A DNA stretch of 64,000 nt from an uncultured Bacteroidales bacterium (lineage in GTDB: Bacteria > Bacteroidota > Bacteroidia > Bacteroidales > F082), in NCBI GenBank assembly GCA_946184615.1, contig CAMHFN010000007.1, positions 1 to 64,000 on the forward strand, read 5' to 3'. The notes under the pieces are model-generated. The model did not search any database, was not told where the DNA came from, and saw nothing but the letters and a program-made list of their open reading frames with translations. Every line of letters starts with the position of its first letter. Position 1 is the stretch's first letter. Positions 47,278 to 57,441 of this stretch are shown here, in pieces. The position numbers were made by a program, and so were the translations under genes.

Positions 47278-48288
47278 ATGAATTTAATGCAAGAAATCAT
47301 TGCCAATGCCCAAGCCCACAAGCAACGCATTGTGCTTCCCGAAGGGGATGAACCCCGTACTTTGAAAGCCGCCGACCGCCTTCTCGCTGATGGCGTGGCC
47401 GACATCATCCTCATCGGCCCCGCTGAGAAAATCAAAGAGATGACGGCTGAGTTCGGTCTGCAGAACATCGGCAAGGCCCGCATCATCGACCCCAAAAACA
47501 ATCCTGACAAACAGAAATACGCCGACCTGCTCTACGACCTCCGTAAAGCCAAGGGCATGACCCCTGAGCAGGCTTCCGATTTGGCGGAGAACTTCATGTA
47601 TCTTGGCATCCTGCTGGTCAAGGCTGGCGAAGCCGACGGCCTCGTGAGTGGTGCCCGCTCCACCACAGGCGACATGTTGCGTCCTGCCCTGCAGATCATT
47701 AAGACCGTTCCCGGCGTGAGCTGCGTCAGCGGTGCCTTCACCATGTTCCTCCCCGAAGGTTGCCCTTACGGCACCGATGGACGCATGGTGTTCGCCGACT
47801 GTGCCGTGACCCCCATGCCTACCGCTGAACAGCTGGCTGAAATCGCCATCTGCACCGCCGACACGGCCAAGGCCATCGCCAAAATCGACCCCGTCACCGC
47901 CATCTTGAGCTTCTCCACCAAAGGAAGCGCCAAACACGAAGTGGTCGACAAGGTCATCGAAGCCACCCGGATCGCCAAGGAACGCCGTCCCGACCTCGTG
48001 CTCGACGGTGAGCTGCAAGCCGATGCCGCCATCGTGCCTTCTGTGGGCTCCAGCAAAGCCCCCAACAGCCCCGTCGCCGGCAAAGCCAACACCCTCGTGT
48101 TCCCCTGCCTCGAAGTGGGTAACATCGCCTACAAACTCGTCCAACGTCTCGCCGGCGCCGAAGCTGTCGGCCCCGTGCTCCAAGGCCTTGCCAAACCTTG
48201 CAACGACCTCAGCCGTGGATGTTCCATCGACGATGTGTACAAACTGGTGGCCATCACTTGCAACCAAGCAATAGCTCAAAAAAAATAA
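47278..48288 (+). CDS. pta: Phosphate acetyltransferase
   Basis: RIVLPEGDEPRTLKAADRLLADGVADIILIG, EADGLVSGARSTTGDMLRPALQIIKT; start trimmed to MNLMQEII. Confidence 0.95.
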   Translation: MNLMQEIIANAQAHKQRIVLPEGDEPRTLKAADRLLADGVADIILIGPAEKIKEMTAEFGLQNIGKARIIDPKNNPDKQKYADLLYDLRKAKGMTPEQASDLAENFMYLGILLVKAGEADGLVSGARSTTGDMLRPALQIIKTVPGVSCVSGAFTMFLPEGCPYGTDGRMVFADCAVTPMPTAEQLAEIAICTADTAKAIAKIDPVTAILSFSTKGSAKHEVVDKVIEATRIAKERRPDLVLDGELQADAAIVPSVGSSKAPNSPVAGKANTLVFPCLEVGNIAYKLVQRLAGAEAVGPVLQGLAKPCNDLSRGCSIDDVYKLVAITCNQAIAQKK

Positions 48289-48295
48289 TTCATTC

Positions 48296-48312
48296 GCACC
48301 CCATCGGGGTGC
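48296..48312. promoter_or_regulatory. GC-rich hairpin in the pta-ackA intergenic region
   Basis: GCACCCC-ATC-GGGGTGC with no U-tract. Confidence 0.5.
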
Positions 48313-48327
48313 CAGATCGGTAGAAAA

Positions 48328-49533
48328 ATGAAAATATTAGTTTTAAATTGTGGCAGCTCCTCCATTAAATACCAGCTGCTGGATATGGAAAACACCAACT
48401 CTGCCCATGTGTTGGCAAAAGGTCTCCTCGAACGTATCGGCCTCGAAATGGGCGAATTCACCCATAAATACAATGGTGAGAAGTATTACGAACAACTTCC
48501 CATCCCGAACCATACCGAAGGCATCAAGTTGGTGCTTAAGGCTTTGGTCGACCCGAAGATGGGCGTGATCAAGGACCTGAAGGAAATCAACGCCGTCGGT
48601 CACCGCGTGGCACACGGCGGCGAGAAGTTCTCGCAAAGCGTCCTCATCGACGACAACGTCATCGGCTTGATCAAAGAACTGTGCGACTTGGCTCCGCTGC
48701 ATAACCCCGGTGCCCTGCAAGGCATCGCCGCCATGCAGGAAGTCCTTCCTGGCATCCCCATGGCCGCCGTGTTCGACACCTCGTTCCATACCACCATGCC
48801 GCCTGAGGCTTATCTCTACGCCCTCCCGTATGAATACTACGAGAAATATCGCATACGCCGCTATGGCTTCCACGGTACCAGCCATAAGTTTGTGGCCGAG
48901 AGAGCCGCCGACTTCGTGGACAAGGATTGGAACCAATGCAAGATCGTGACCTGCCACCTGGGCAGTGGCGCCAGCATCGCCGCCGTCGAAAACGGCAAAT
49001 CGGTGGAGACTTCCATGGGCTTCACCCCCGTCGAAGGCCTCGTCATGGGAAGCCGTACCGGCGACCTCGACCTGGGTGCTTTCATGTATATCATGGACAA
49101 AGAAGGCCTCAGCACCAAGGAGATGAATACGCTGGTCAACAAGAAGTCGGGCCTCGTGGGCATCACCGGAGGCAAACAGGACATGCGTGACGTGCGCGCC
49201 GCCAAAGAAGAAGGCGACGAACGTTCAACCTACGCCTTCAACATGTTCGCCCACCGGGTGAAGAAATACATCGGTGCCTATATGGCCGTCATGAACGGAT
49301 GCGATGTGCTCGTCATGACCGGCGGCATCGGCGAGAACGCCTGGTTCATGCGTGAGGCCATCCTCGTCGACATGGAGTTCCTCGGCATCAAACTCGACCA
49401 CCGTCTCAACAAAGAAACCATCGGCGAAGCGGGCGTGATCTCCACCCCCGACTCCAAAGTCACCGTGGTGGTCTATCCTACCGACGAGGAATTCGTCATC
49501 GCCAAGGATACCTTTAACTTGGTGAAGAAGTAA
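48328..49533 (+). CDS. ackA: Acetate kinase
   Basis: MKILVLNCGSSSIKYQLLDM, YGFHGTSHKFVAERAA, CHLGSGASIAAVENGKSVETSMGFTPVEGLVMGSRTGDLD. Confidence 0.97.
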   Translation: MKILVLNCGSSSIKYQLLDMENTNSAHVLAKGLLERIGLEMGEFTHKYNGEKYYEQLPIPNHTEGIKLVLKALVDPKMGVIKDLKEINAVGHRVAHGGEKFSQSVLIDDNVIGLIKELCDLAPLHNPGALQGIAAMQEVLPGIPMAAVFDTSFHTTMPPEAYLYALPYEYYEKYRIRRYGFHGTSHKFVAERAADFVDKDWNQCKIVTCHLGSGASIAAVENGKSVETSMGFTPVEGLVMGSRTGDLDLGAFMYIMDKEGLSTKEMNTLVNKKSGLVGITGGKQDMRDVRAAKEEGDERSTYAFNMFAHRVKKYIGAYMAVMNGCDVLVMTGGIGENAWFMREAILVDMEFLGIKLDHRLNKETIGEAGVISTPDSKVTVVVYPTDEEFVIAKDTFNLVKK

Positions 49534-49567
49534 GAAGTAAGAAGACAGAAGACAGAAGATAGAAGAT
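49524..49567 (+). repeat. 7-nt-phased purine-rich repeat downstream of ackA
   Basis: AAGAAGT AAGAAGT AAGAAGA CAGAAGA CAGAAGA TAGAAGA. Confidence 0.75.
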
Positions 49568-49588
49568 GGTATTGTGATTCCGTGACGA

Positions 49589-52063
49589 ATGGAACAATAT
49601 AGCATAAAACAAATAGCAACAATCATCAACGGCCGTCTGGTGGGCACGGAAGAGGATCGTGTCATCCAAAACCTGCTCATCGACAGCCGTCGACTCGATG
49701 CCGCGGGACTAACCCTGTTCTTTGCGATGGCGAGTCATAGAAATGATGGCCATAAATATATTGAAGATTTGTATCAAAGTGGGGTCCGCGCCTTCGTGGT
49801 GAGCCGGCTGCCTGAGACAACGCATCCCGATGCGTGTTACCTCTTGGTGCCTGACGTGCTGCAAGCCCTGCAACAACTGGCGGCCCATCACAGGAAACAG
49901 TTCAACATCCCTGTCGTCGGTATCACGGGTAGCAATGGCAAGACCATCGTCAAAGAATGGCTGGCACAACTGCTGAGTCCGGACTATAACCTGGTGCGAA
50001 GCCCCAAAAGCTATAACTCGCAGGTAGGGGTGCCGCTCTCGGTGTGGCGTATGGACGAGACCCACCAGCTGGGCATCTTCGAGGCGGGCATCTCCAAACC
50101 CAACGAGATGGCAGCCCTCCAGAAGATCATCAAGCCGACCATAGGCATCTTCACCAATATCGGTCAGGCGCATGAGGAAAACTTCATCAGCTTCATGCAG
50201 AAGGCAGGGGAGAAGCTTAACCTCTTTGCCCAAACGGAGACCTTGATCTATTGTATGGACTATTACGACATCCAACAGGTGATTCTCCGTGCCGACTTGG
50301 GAAAGAGGATGCACTTGATTCCCTGGAGCCGTAAGTTCAAAGAAGCCGAAGTGTTCGTGTCGTCGGTCGAAAAAGGGGAGAAGTCCACCCGTCTGACCCT
50401 GGTGTACCAAGGTGAAACGATGGCCTTTGCTATTCCTTTTGTCGACGAGGCCTCCATTGAGAATGCCATCCACTGCATCACCCTGTGCCTCTTCCTGAAG
50501 ATGCCTAAGGAGATCCTTGCAGAGCGACTTCAGGGCTTGACCTCTATCGCCATGCGTCTTGAGATCAAGTCGGGCATCAACAATTGTACCATCGTCAACG
50601 ACTATTACAACTCCGATGTCAACTCGCTGTCCATCGCCCTCGATGTGATGAACCAGCAACGCCAGCATCAGGATAAAGTGCTCATCCTCTCCGATATCCT
50701 CCAGAGCGGTCGCGATGAGCATGAATTGTATAGCGATATTGCGCAATTGCTTGAGAACAAAGGTGTTGGGATGTTAATCGGTATCGGAGAGGCGATCTCG
50801 CGGCAGGAACGTTACTTCAAGATGAAGCATTTTTTCTTCAAGGATGTCAACGACTTCTTGCAGCGCTTCCCGCTCTCGCAGTTCCGCAACCAGACCATCC
50901 TTTTAAAAGGTGCCCGAGCTTTCGAGTTCGAGCAAATCAGCATGGAGCTGCAAGAGAAAGCCCACGAGACGGTGTTGGAGATCAACTTCAACCACCTGGT
51001 CAACAACTTCAACCATTACCGTTCGCTTATCAAGCCTGAGACCAAGATCATGGTCATGGTGAAGGCTTTCGGCTATGGCAGTGGCAACTACGAGGTGTCG
51101 AACATCCTCCAGTTCCACCGCGCCGACTACCTCACGGTGGCGTTTGTCGACGAGGGTGTGGAGTTGCGCCGTGCGGGCATTAATCTGCCTATCATGGTGA
51201 TGAGTCCCGAAGTGAACAGCTACGACAATATCATCAAATACCATCTAGAGCCCGAGGTGTTCAGTTTCCGTAACCTGAAACTCATTGAGCGCACGTTGGC
51301 CATCACGGGGGTCACCATCCCTTTGAATGTCCATGTCAAACTCGACACGGGCATGCATCGTCTGGGGTTCTCGTTGAAGGAGCTGCCCGAGCTGATCCGT
51401 CGCATCCAGGCCAACCCGCTGATCCATGTGAGGAGTGTGTTCTCGCATCTGGCCACGGCCGACAACCCCGACGAGGATGAGTTTACCATGAGCCAGATCC
51501 GCGTGTTTGAGGAAGGGAGCCGGATGATCGTTGATGCTTTCCCTTATCAGGTGTTGCGCCATATCCTCAACACGGCGGGTATCACCCGTTTCACCCAGTA
51601 TCAGTTCGACATGGTGCGGTTGGGTATCGGCCTCTATGGTGTTCCTACCTGTAAGGCCGATGAGGGGATGCTGGAGACGGTGGTGTCGCTCAAGACCACC
51701 ATCAACCAAATCAAGGACATCCCGTCGGGCGACAGCATCGGCTATAACCGTCATGGTCATGCCGAGCACGACATGCGCATCGGCATCGTTCCTATCGGCT
51801 ATGCCGATGGTCTCTCAAGGTTGCTGGGCAACGGCAATGGGAAGTTCTACGTCAACGGCCAACAAGTGCCGGTGGTGGGTGACATCTGCATGGATATGTG
51901 CATGCTCGACCTCACCGGCGTGGAAGCCGAGGAAGGCGACACGGTGGTCATCTTCGATGCCGAGCACCCCATCAGTGCGATCGCCCGTGCCAGCCAGACC
52001 ATCCCCTACGAAGTGATGACCCGCATCTCCCAACGCGTGAAACGCATCTACTACCAGGAATAA
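49589..52063 (+). CDS. Bifunctional UDP-N-acetylmuramoyl-tripeptide:D-alanyl-D-alanine ligase / alanine racemase
   Basis: MurF part VVGITGSNGKTIVKEWLAQLL, NDYYNSDVNSLSIALD; Alr part VMVKAFGYGSGNYEV, KLDTGMHRLGF, SIGYNRHG, IPIGYADGLSR-like, DICMDMCMLD. Confidence 0.95.
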   Translation: MEQYSIKQIATIINGRLVGTEEDRVIQNLLIDSRRLDAAGLTLFFAMASHRNDGHKYIEDLYQSGVRAFVVSRLPETTHPDACYLLVPDVLQALQQLAAHHRKQFNIPVVGITGSNGKTIVKEWLAQLLSPDYNLVRSPKSYNSQVGVPLSVWRMDETHQLGIFEAGISKPNEMAALQKIIKPTIGIFTNIGQAHEENFISFMQKAGEKLNLFAQTETLIYCMDYYDIQQVILRADLGKRMHLIPWSRKFKEAEVFVSSVEKGEKSTRLTLVYQGETMAFAIPFVDEASIENAIHCITLCLFLKMPKEILAERLQGLTSIAMRLEIKSGINNCTIVNDYYNSDVNSLSIALDVMNQQRQHQDKVLILSDILQSGRDEHELYSDIAQLLENKGVGMLIGIGEAISRQERYFKMKHFFFKDVNDFLQRFPLSQFRNQTILLKGARAFEFEQISMELQEKAHETVLEINFNHLVNNFNHYRSLIKPETKIMVMVKAFGYGSGNYEVSNILQFHRADYLTVAFVDEGVELRRAGINLPIMVMSPEVNSYDNIIKYHLEPEVFSFRNLKLIERTLAITGVTIPLNVHVKLDTGMHRLGFSLKELPELIRRIQANPLIHVRSVFSHLATADNPDEDEFTMSQIRVFEEGSRMIVDAFPYQVLRHILNTAGITRFTQYQFDMVRLGIGLYGVPTCKADEGMLETVVSLKTTINQIKDIPSGDSIGYNRHGHAEHDMRIGIVPIGYADGLSRLLGNGNGKFYVNGQQVPVVGDICMDMCMLDLTGVEAEEGDTVVIFDAEHPISAIARASQTIPYEVMTRISQRVKRIYYQE

Positions 52064-52136
52064 AAAAGGAAAACCCCTCCCACAACCCTCCCACACCTAT
52101 TATATTAATATACGCTCCCTCTAAATTCTAAATTCT

Positions 52137-52772
52137 ATGCAATCGTCTCCCCTTGTCAGCAACGACTACGAAGGATCGGAAGTGCGCCTCTGTGAGGACG
52201 GCAAATACCGATGGAAATACGAACTCAATATGATCACCAACCCGGTGATTATGTTGACGGTGTTCAAGATCTTCTTTTACATTATTTTGGTTGCGATATT
52301 GGTTTTCTGTCCCATCCTGTATCTGAGTGATGGCGATTGGGATGGGGCACTTGGCATGATCAAGGCGATGGGCATCATGTTGGCGATCTTTGCCGTGTTG
52401 ACTTTTTTGGGTACGGCGCTCCTGAGTGTGATTTACGGGGGAAAATACATCGTCCTTTTCGAGATGGACGAGGAAGGGATTAATCACACCCCGCTGCCCG
52501 CACAGGTGGATAAGGCACGCAAATTGGGGTTGCTCACCTTCTTCGTGGGACTTATTGCCAAGCGACCGACGACTGCGGGAGCGGGATTGCTTTCCACGGC
52601 CCGAACCAGCAGCACCTCCACCTTTAAAAAGGTCCGTCGTGTGCGCAGTCGCCGTTGGCTTCACACCATCAAGGTGAATCAGCTGTTTGACCGCAACCAG
52701 GTGTACGTCCCCAAGGAGGATTATGACTTCGTGCTCGACTACATCAAGTCGCGTTGCGTAAACGCAAAATAA
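52137..52772 (+). CDS. Hypothetical membrane protein
   Basis: Two hydrophobic segments; no family recognised. Confidence 0.65.
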   Translation: MQSSPLVSNDYEGSEVRLCEDGKYRWKYELNMITNPVIMLTVFKIFFYIILVAILVFCPILYLSDGDWDGALGMIKAMGIMLAIFAVLTFLGTALLSVIYGGKYIVLFEMDEEGINHTPLPAQVDKARKLGLLTFFVGLIAKRPTTAGAGLLSTARTSSTSTFKKVRRVRSRRWLHTIKVNQLFDRNQVYVPKEDYDFVLDYIKSRCVNAK

Positions 52773-52828
52773 AAATGAATCTTCATTGAAAAAAAGTTTC
52801 ATTTTAACTTGTTTTCAAATTTTTTTTT

Positions 52829-52836
52829 TATTTTTG
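52829..52836 (+). promoter_or_regulatory. -7 element TATTTTTG for the 1499-aa adhesin gene
   Basis: TAnnTTTG with an approximately 70-nt leader. Confidence 0.55.
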
Positions 52837-52911
52837 CCCTACCAAAAAGTGTAAAGTAAAAAATCAATTTATAATTGACTCTATCCTATTATTAACTTAA
52901 ATTAATGTATT

Positions 52912-55900
52912 ATGTTTAAAAAGTCTTTACTCTTAGCACTCCTAATGGCACTGTTTACGCCATGGGTAGCTAATGCACAAACGACCGTGGAGATAGGAGA
53001 TGGTACTGCTACTACCAACACCAATCCTATTGGAACGTATTACAACTACTCCATCACCGAGCAGCTCTACACTGCCGATGAGATTGGAACGGCTGGAACC
53101 ATCAGTAGCATCAGTTTCTACTATATGGGGCTTGCCGCCAAAGATCTCCCGATTACGGTTTACATGCAAAACGTTGATGCAGAAGACCTTTCAACAGGCA
53201 TCAGCCTTGCCGATGCAGACGAGGTCTACAATGGAACGCTTTCCGTTACCACAACAGCGGGTTGGGTTACCATCGACCTCGACACGCCTTTCGCCTATGA
53301 CGGAAGATCGAACCTGCTGATTGGCATCATCAAAGATTATCTTTACTACTTCAGCGGCCAATCATGGCAGGGCACCTCTGTTTCCAATATGGCCCGTTAC
53401 ACTCAAAGCGATGGTTCTGGCCCTTACACGACTAGCACAGTGCCTGGATCTACAGCAGCTGTCCGCCCGAACATCCAGATGGTCATCACTGCTGGTAGCG
53501 GCTCTGTGTGCGACAAGCCAGAAACCTTTGAAGTTTCCAACGTGACCACCAACAGTGCCACTCTCACTTGGACAGGCGGCAGCGGCACTTACAACGTTGA
53601 GTACAAAGGTGGTTCGGTTCAAGATTGGACGGCTTATCTGACCAACACCACAGCTACCACTGCCAACTTGACCGGTCTCACCCCTGGCACAAATTACCAA
53701 TACAGAGTGCAGAGCATTTGCTCAGACGGCACAAGCGGCTGGAAGAGTGTGAGCTTCTCCACCATGTTCGGTATCCCGTTGGTTGAAGAGTTCGGCACGG
53801 CCATTCCTTCCGGTTGGTCAATTTACAACGGATTGGTTGAAAATGTGCTGGCTGGCGGCGACTTGACCACTGCAAGCTACGGCTGGAGCTTCGGTAGCAA
53901 CAACGGCGTGTTCGACAACCATGCCCGCGTCAACATCTATGGCACTAGCTGCAATAATTGGCTGGTTCTTCCCACCCTTGACATGGAAGACAACGTGCAG
54001 CTCATGTTTGATGTAGCCTACACCGCCTACAGTGGCACGGGAGCCCCTGCCCAAACTGGTGAAGACGATAAGTTCGTCGTTCTGGTCAACAACGGCCGCT
54101 CCTGGGAAATCATGCGCCAGTGGGACAATGCCGGCAGCGAGTATGTGCTGAATGACCTCAACACCACGCCTATCACGGTTGCCATCAACTTGAGCAACTA
54201 TGCCGAAGCCGGCCAGCCAATCACTGTGGCATTCTATGGTGAATCCACTGTGAGCAATGCTGACAACAACCTGCATATCGACAACGTAAGCATCGACTAT
54301 ATCCCTGCTTGCCCGAAACCCAATGGCCTTGCTGTAAACTATGAAAGCGGCACCACTGCCACTGTAACGTGGAATGGCGACGCTGCCAGCTACCAGTTAG
54401 ACGTGAACGGCACCACCTATACCTCCAACACCAATTCGTATAACCTCACGGGTCTCGAACTCGCCACCACTTACGAAGTGAAAGTCCGCGGCAACTGCGG
54501 CAGCGATGGCTACAGCGAATGGACCAATACCGTCAGCTTCAAGACTGACAACTGCATGCCCGAAGACATGTGCGCCCTTACCTTTGTCCTCTCTGATAGT
54601 TATGGTGACAGTTGGAACGGCGCTTCCATCGGTGTTTATGACTATACCGGTGAAGAAGTGGGCGACCTTTTGGCCTCAGTAACCATCTCGTCAAGTCTTG
54701 GAGCTGATGTGGAGCAAACCACTACTCTTTCTTTCTGCAACGGACAAGAGCTTGCCATCATTTGGACGGCAGGTAGCTATGACAGCGAGTGCTCCTACAC
54801 CATCACCGACCTCAACGGCGACATCGTTGCTCAAGACGATTTTGATTTGGCCTTGGCTTACACTGTCGACTGCACCGAGACCGACTGCCGTAGACCTTCT
54901 GACTTTGTCGCTTCTGAAATCGGCCCCCACAGCGTGGTGCTGAGCTGGACCGAGAACGGCCCTGCCACCTCATGGGTCATTGCTTATATATCAGAAAATG
55001 ACGAGGAGATTACCGAAATTACGGTCAACACCAATCCTTACACTCTCACCGGCCTTACTCCTGAAACCGCCTACGCTGCCCAGGTGACTCCTGTGTGCGA
55101 TGTGGACAAACCGAGTGAGATTGTTTACTGGACTACCGACGTGGCCTGCCCGAGACCCACGAATTTGAGTGCTGTTCCTTATCCTAACTCAGCCAATTTG
55201 ACTTGGAACGGCTTTGCCGATGCCTACGACCTCGAATGGGCTTTGATGCCTGCCTCAGGATCGAAGGATGCCCTCTGGCTGCAGTATGACAATGGAACGG
55301 TGGTTACCAATGTTGGTAACAGTACAGTTTATGAATGGACTTGGGCTGTGATGTATCCTGCTGATATGCTCCAAGGCAATAATAGGCTTTCAAAAGTTGC
55401 ATTCTATGAGACCAGCTACTATTCAGAAGGAGATCCTATCACTATCAACATCTATTCTGGTGGCGATAGCGAACCTGGAACATTAGTTTACACAGAAAAT
55501 GTCACCTGCACTGGTACTGTCGGAATTCACGAAGTCATACTTTCGTCTTTTGTAAATATCGATCCTGCTCAAAACCTTTGGATTACGCTTACTTCAACAA
55601 CAATCGATCGTCCCATGGCGATGAGTGCCGTTGACGAAGCCAACGGCAGATGGGTTGACAACAACGGTAGCTGGATAGATTTAGGTACCGCCCTTGCCTC
55701 TGTTTCTACATACACCTTCATGATTCGCGGCTATGTTGAACCTGGCTTCGATCCTGAGGAATTGGACTGGAATCCTGTTTCAGGCATCACTTCACCTTAC
55801 ACCCTCGAAGGTCTGCAACCTGAAACGACCTATGTCGTCAGAGTGAAAGCCAATTGCGGTGGCGATGACGGAGAAAGTGACTGGACCATGATTACCTTCA

Positions 55901-57411
55901 CCACACCTTCTGTCTGTGATATGCCGAACACCTTTAATGCTGAAGTTGAGGCTACCTCCGCCACCCTCAGCTGGGTTGGTTATCAAGAGAGCTTCAATTT
56001 GAAATACAGAAGTCTTGCGAAACTCGAAAATGCTACCCTCACGGAGAACTTCGATGAGGGCATGGGTGACTGGACCACCATCGACGCCGATGGCGACGGT
56101 TACACCTGGGTTTCGAGCATGAATCCTGGCGACTATCACAATGCAGGTGTTGACCTGACTGGCAATGGCCACAACGGTTCAGCCCAGTTCGTGATTTCAG
56201 GATCTTATTCCAATTCATTAGGTGCAGCCTTAACTCCCGACAACTATCTTGTTTCGCCTCAAATTGAGTTGGGCGGCGGTATTGAGTTCTGGGTCAAGGC
56301 TCAGGATGCCGGTTACTTTGCTGAGCACTTTGGCGTTGCCGTGTCAACCTCGGGCAACACCGATGCCGCTGATTTCACCACTATTGCAGAATGGACATTA
56401 GAAGATGGAAATGATTGGCATAAATATGTTGTTGACTTAAGTGCCTACACTGGACAAGGTTATGTGGCTATCCGTCACTTCAACTGCACCGATATGTTCA
56501 TCCTCAATCTGGATGACATCTCATTTGGTCCGGTAGTACCTGCCAGCGACTGGATTGTTGTGGAAGAAACCAACACTCCTTATGTGCTCAGCACTGAACC
56601 TAATACCACTTACGAATGGCAAGTCCAGGGCGTTAGCCGTGAATGCACCACCGAATGGTCTGAAATCCAATCCTTCACCACTCCTGAACTGACTACCATT
56701 GAACAACCCATCACCCTCAACACGGGTTCCAACTACGTTTCATTCTATGTTGATATCACCATGGATGAACTGAAAGCTGCTATACAAGCTGCGTACGTAG
56801 GTGGCAACGTCACCATCAAGTCTCTGAATTCGGGTCAAACCATGTACAACGGAGCCAGATGGAGAGGTTCCTTGAATACTTTGAATATGTCCGAAATGTA
56901 CATGATTGTGGTTTCTGATGATGCTGATGCTATGGAAATCTCGGTCGAAGGCATGCCTATTGATCCTGCTTCCTATCCGATTAACATCGCCGCGGGTACC
57001 ACATGGTTTGCATTCCAACTCTCCGAGCCTATGACTGTTGCTGATGCATTTGCTGAATTTGATGCTGTGAATGGTGATGCTATCAAGTCGAGTGGTTCTG
57101 GCCAAGCCACCTATAACAATAGATGGAGAGGTGCTCTTACCACACTGCAACCTGGTGTTGGCTATATCTTCAAGGCAGCTGACGCAGTCACTGAAGCCAG
57201 ACCGCTTGTCTTCCCCACTCCTCGCAAGGCTGGAAACGCCAAAGCTTCTTTCATGCCTCAAAACGTGGACAAGATGGCCCTCAAGACAGTTCAAGTCAAG
57301 ACCCTGGACCTCCAAATTAGCAAGCCCGAACGTGCGAATGTTCCTTCTAAGGCTAACCAAACAAACAATTTTCACGACACTGTTTCAAGATTGTTTAATA
57401 AAATTCACTAA
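52912..57411 (+). CDS. Multi-domain secreted adhesin (FN3 and cleaved-adhesin-like domains), no recognisable T9SS C-terminal domain
   Basis: Signal peptide; several FN3 units (SATLTW...YNVEYK...NLTGLTPGTNYQYRVQSIC); cleaved-adhesin-like segments; C-terminus ends PSKANQTNNFHDTVSRLFNKIH. Confidence 0.85.
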   Translation: MFKKSLLLALLMALFTPWVANAQTTVEIGDGTATTNTNPIGTYYNYSITEQLYTADEIGTAGTISSISFYYMGLAAKDLPITVYMQNVDAEDLSTGISLADADEVYNGTLSVTTTAGWVTIDLDTPFAYDGRSNLLIGIIKDYLYYFSGQSWQGTSVSNMARYTQSDGSGPYTTSTVPGSTAAVRPNIQMVITAGSGSVCDKPETFEVSNVTTNSATLTWTGGSGTYNVEYKGGSVQDWTAYLTNTTATTANLTGLTPGTNYQYRVQSICSDGTSGWKSVSFSTMFGIPLVEEFGTAIPSGWSIYNGLVENVLAGGDLTTASYGWSFGSNNGVFDNHARVNIYGTSCNNWLVLPTLDMEDNVQLMFDVAYTAYSGTGAPAQTGEDDKFVVLVNNGRSWEIMRQWDNAGSEYVLNDLNTTPITVAINLSNYAEAGQPITVAFYGESTVSNADNNLHIDNVSIDYIPACPKPNGLAVNYESGTTATVTWNGDAASYQLDVNGTTYTSNTNSYNLTGLELATTYEVKVRGNCGSDGYSEWTNTVSFKTDNCMPEDMCALTFVLSDSYGDSWNGASIGVYDYTGEEVGDLLASVTISSSLGADVEQTTTLSFCNGQELAIIWTAGSYDSECSYTITDLNGDIVAQDDFDLALAYTVDCTETDCRRPSDFVASEIGPHSVVLSWTENGPATSWVIAYISENDEEITEITVNTNPYTLTGLTPETAYAAQVTPVCDVDKPSEIVYWTTDVACPRPTNLSAVPYPNSANLTWNGFADAYDLEWALMPASGSKDALWLQYDNGTVVTNVGNSTVYEWTWAVMYPADMLQGNNRLSKVAFYETSYYSEGDPITINIYSGGDSEPGTLVYTENVTCTGTVGIHEVILSSFVNIDPAQNLWITLTSTTIDRPMAMSAVDEANGRWVDNNGSWIDLGTALASVSTYTFMIRGYVEPGFDPEELDWNPVSGITSPYTLEGLQPETTYVVRVKANCGGDDGESDWTMITFTTPSVCDMPNTFNAEVEATSATLSWVGYQESFNLKYRSLAKLENATLTENFDEGMGDWTTIDADGDGYTWVSSMNPGDYHNAGVDLTGNGHNGSAQFVISGSYSNSLGAALTPDNYLVSPQIELGGGIEFWVKAQDAGYFAEHFGVAVSTSGNTDAADFTTIAEWTLEDGNDWHKYVVDLSAYTGQGYVAIRHFNCTDMFILNLDDISFGPVVPASDWIVVEETNTPYVLSTEPNTTYEWQVQGVSRECTTEWSEIQSFTTPELTTIEQPITLNTGSNYVSFYVDITMDELKAAIQAAYVGGNVTIKSLNSGQTMYNGARWRGSLNTLNMSEMYMIVVSDDADAMEISVEGMPIDPASYPINIAAGTTWFAFQLSEPMTVADAFAEFDAVNGDAIKSSGSGQATYNNRWRGALTTLQPGVGYIFKAADAVTEARPLVFPTPRKAGNAKASFMPQNVDKMALKTVQVKTLDLQISKPERANVPSKANQTNNFHDTVSRLFNKIH

Positions 57412-57441
57412 GAAAAGTTAAACCATAAAATCTAATACATT

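Noticed and set aside
49524-49567. Possible CRISPR array or coding VNTR
   Set aside because: Units are 7 nt with no spacers; fits a degenerate short tandem repeat, reported as such. No CRISPR array was seen anywhere in the window.
49589-52063. MurF-alanine racemase fusion as novel
   Set aside because: A known bifunctional architecture in Bacteroidota; listed as a feature only.
52137-52772. Possible toxin/immunity or phage gene before the adhesin locus
   Set aside because: Only a generic two-TM hypothetical protein; no mobile-element hallmarks (integrase, tRNA site, direct repeats) found nearby.
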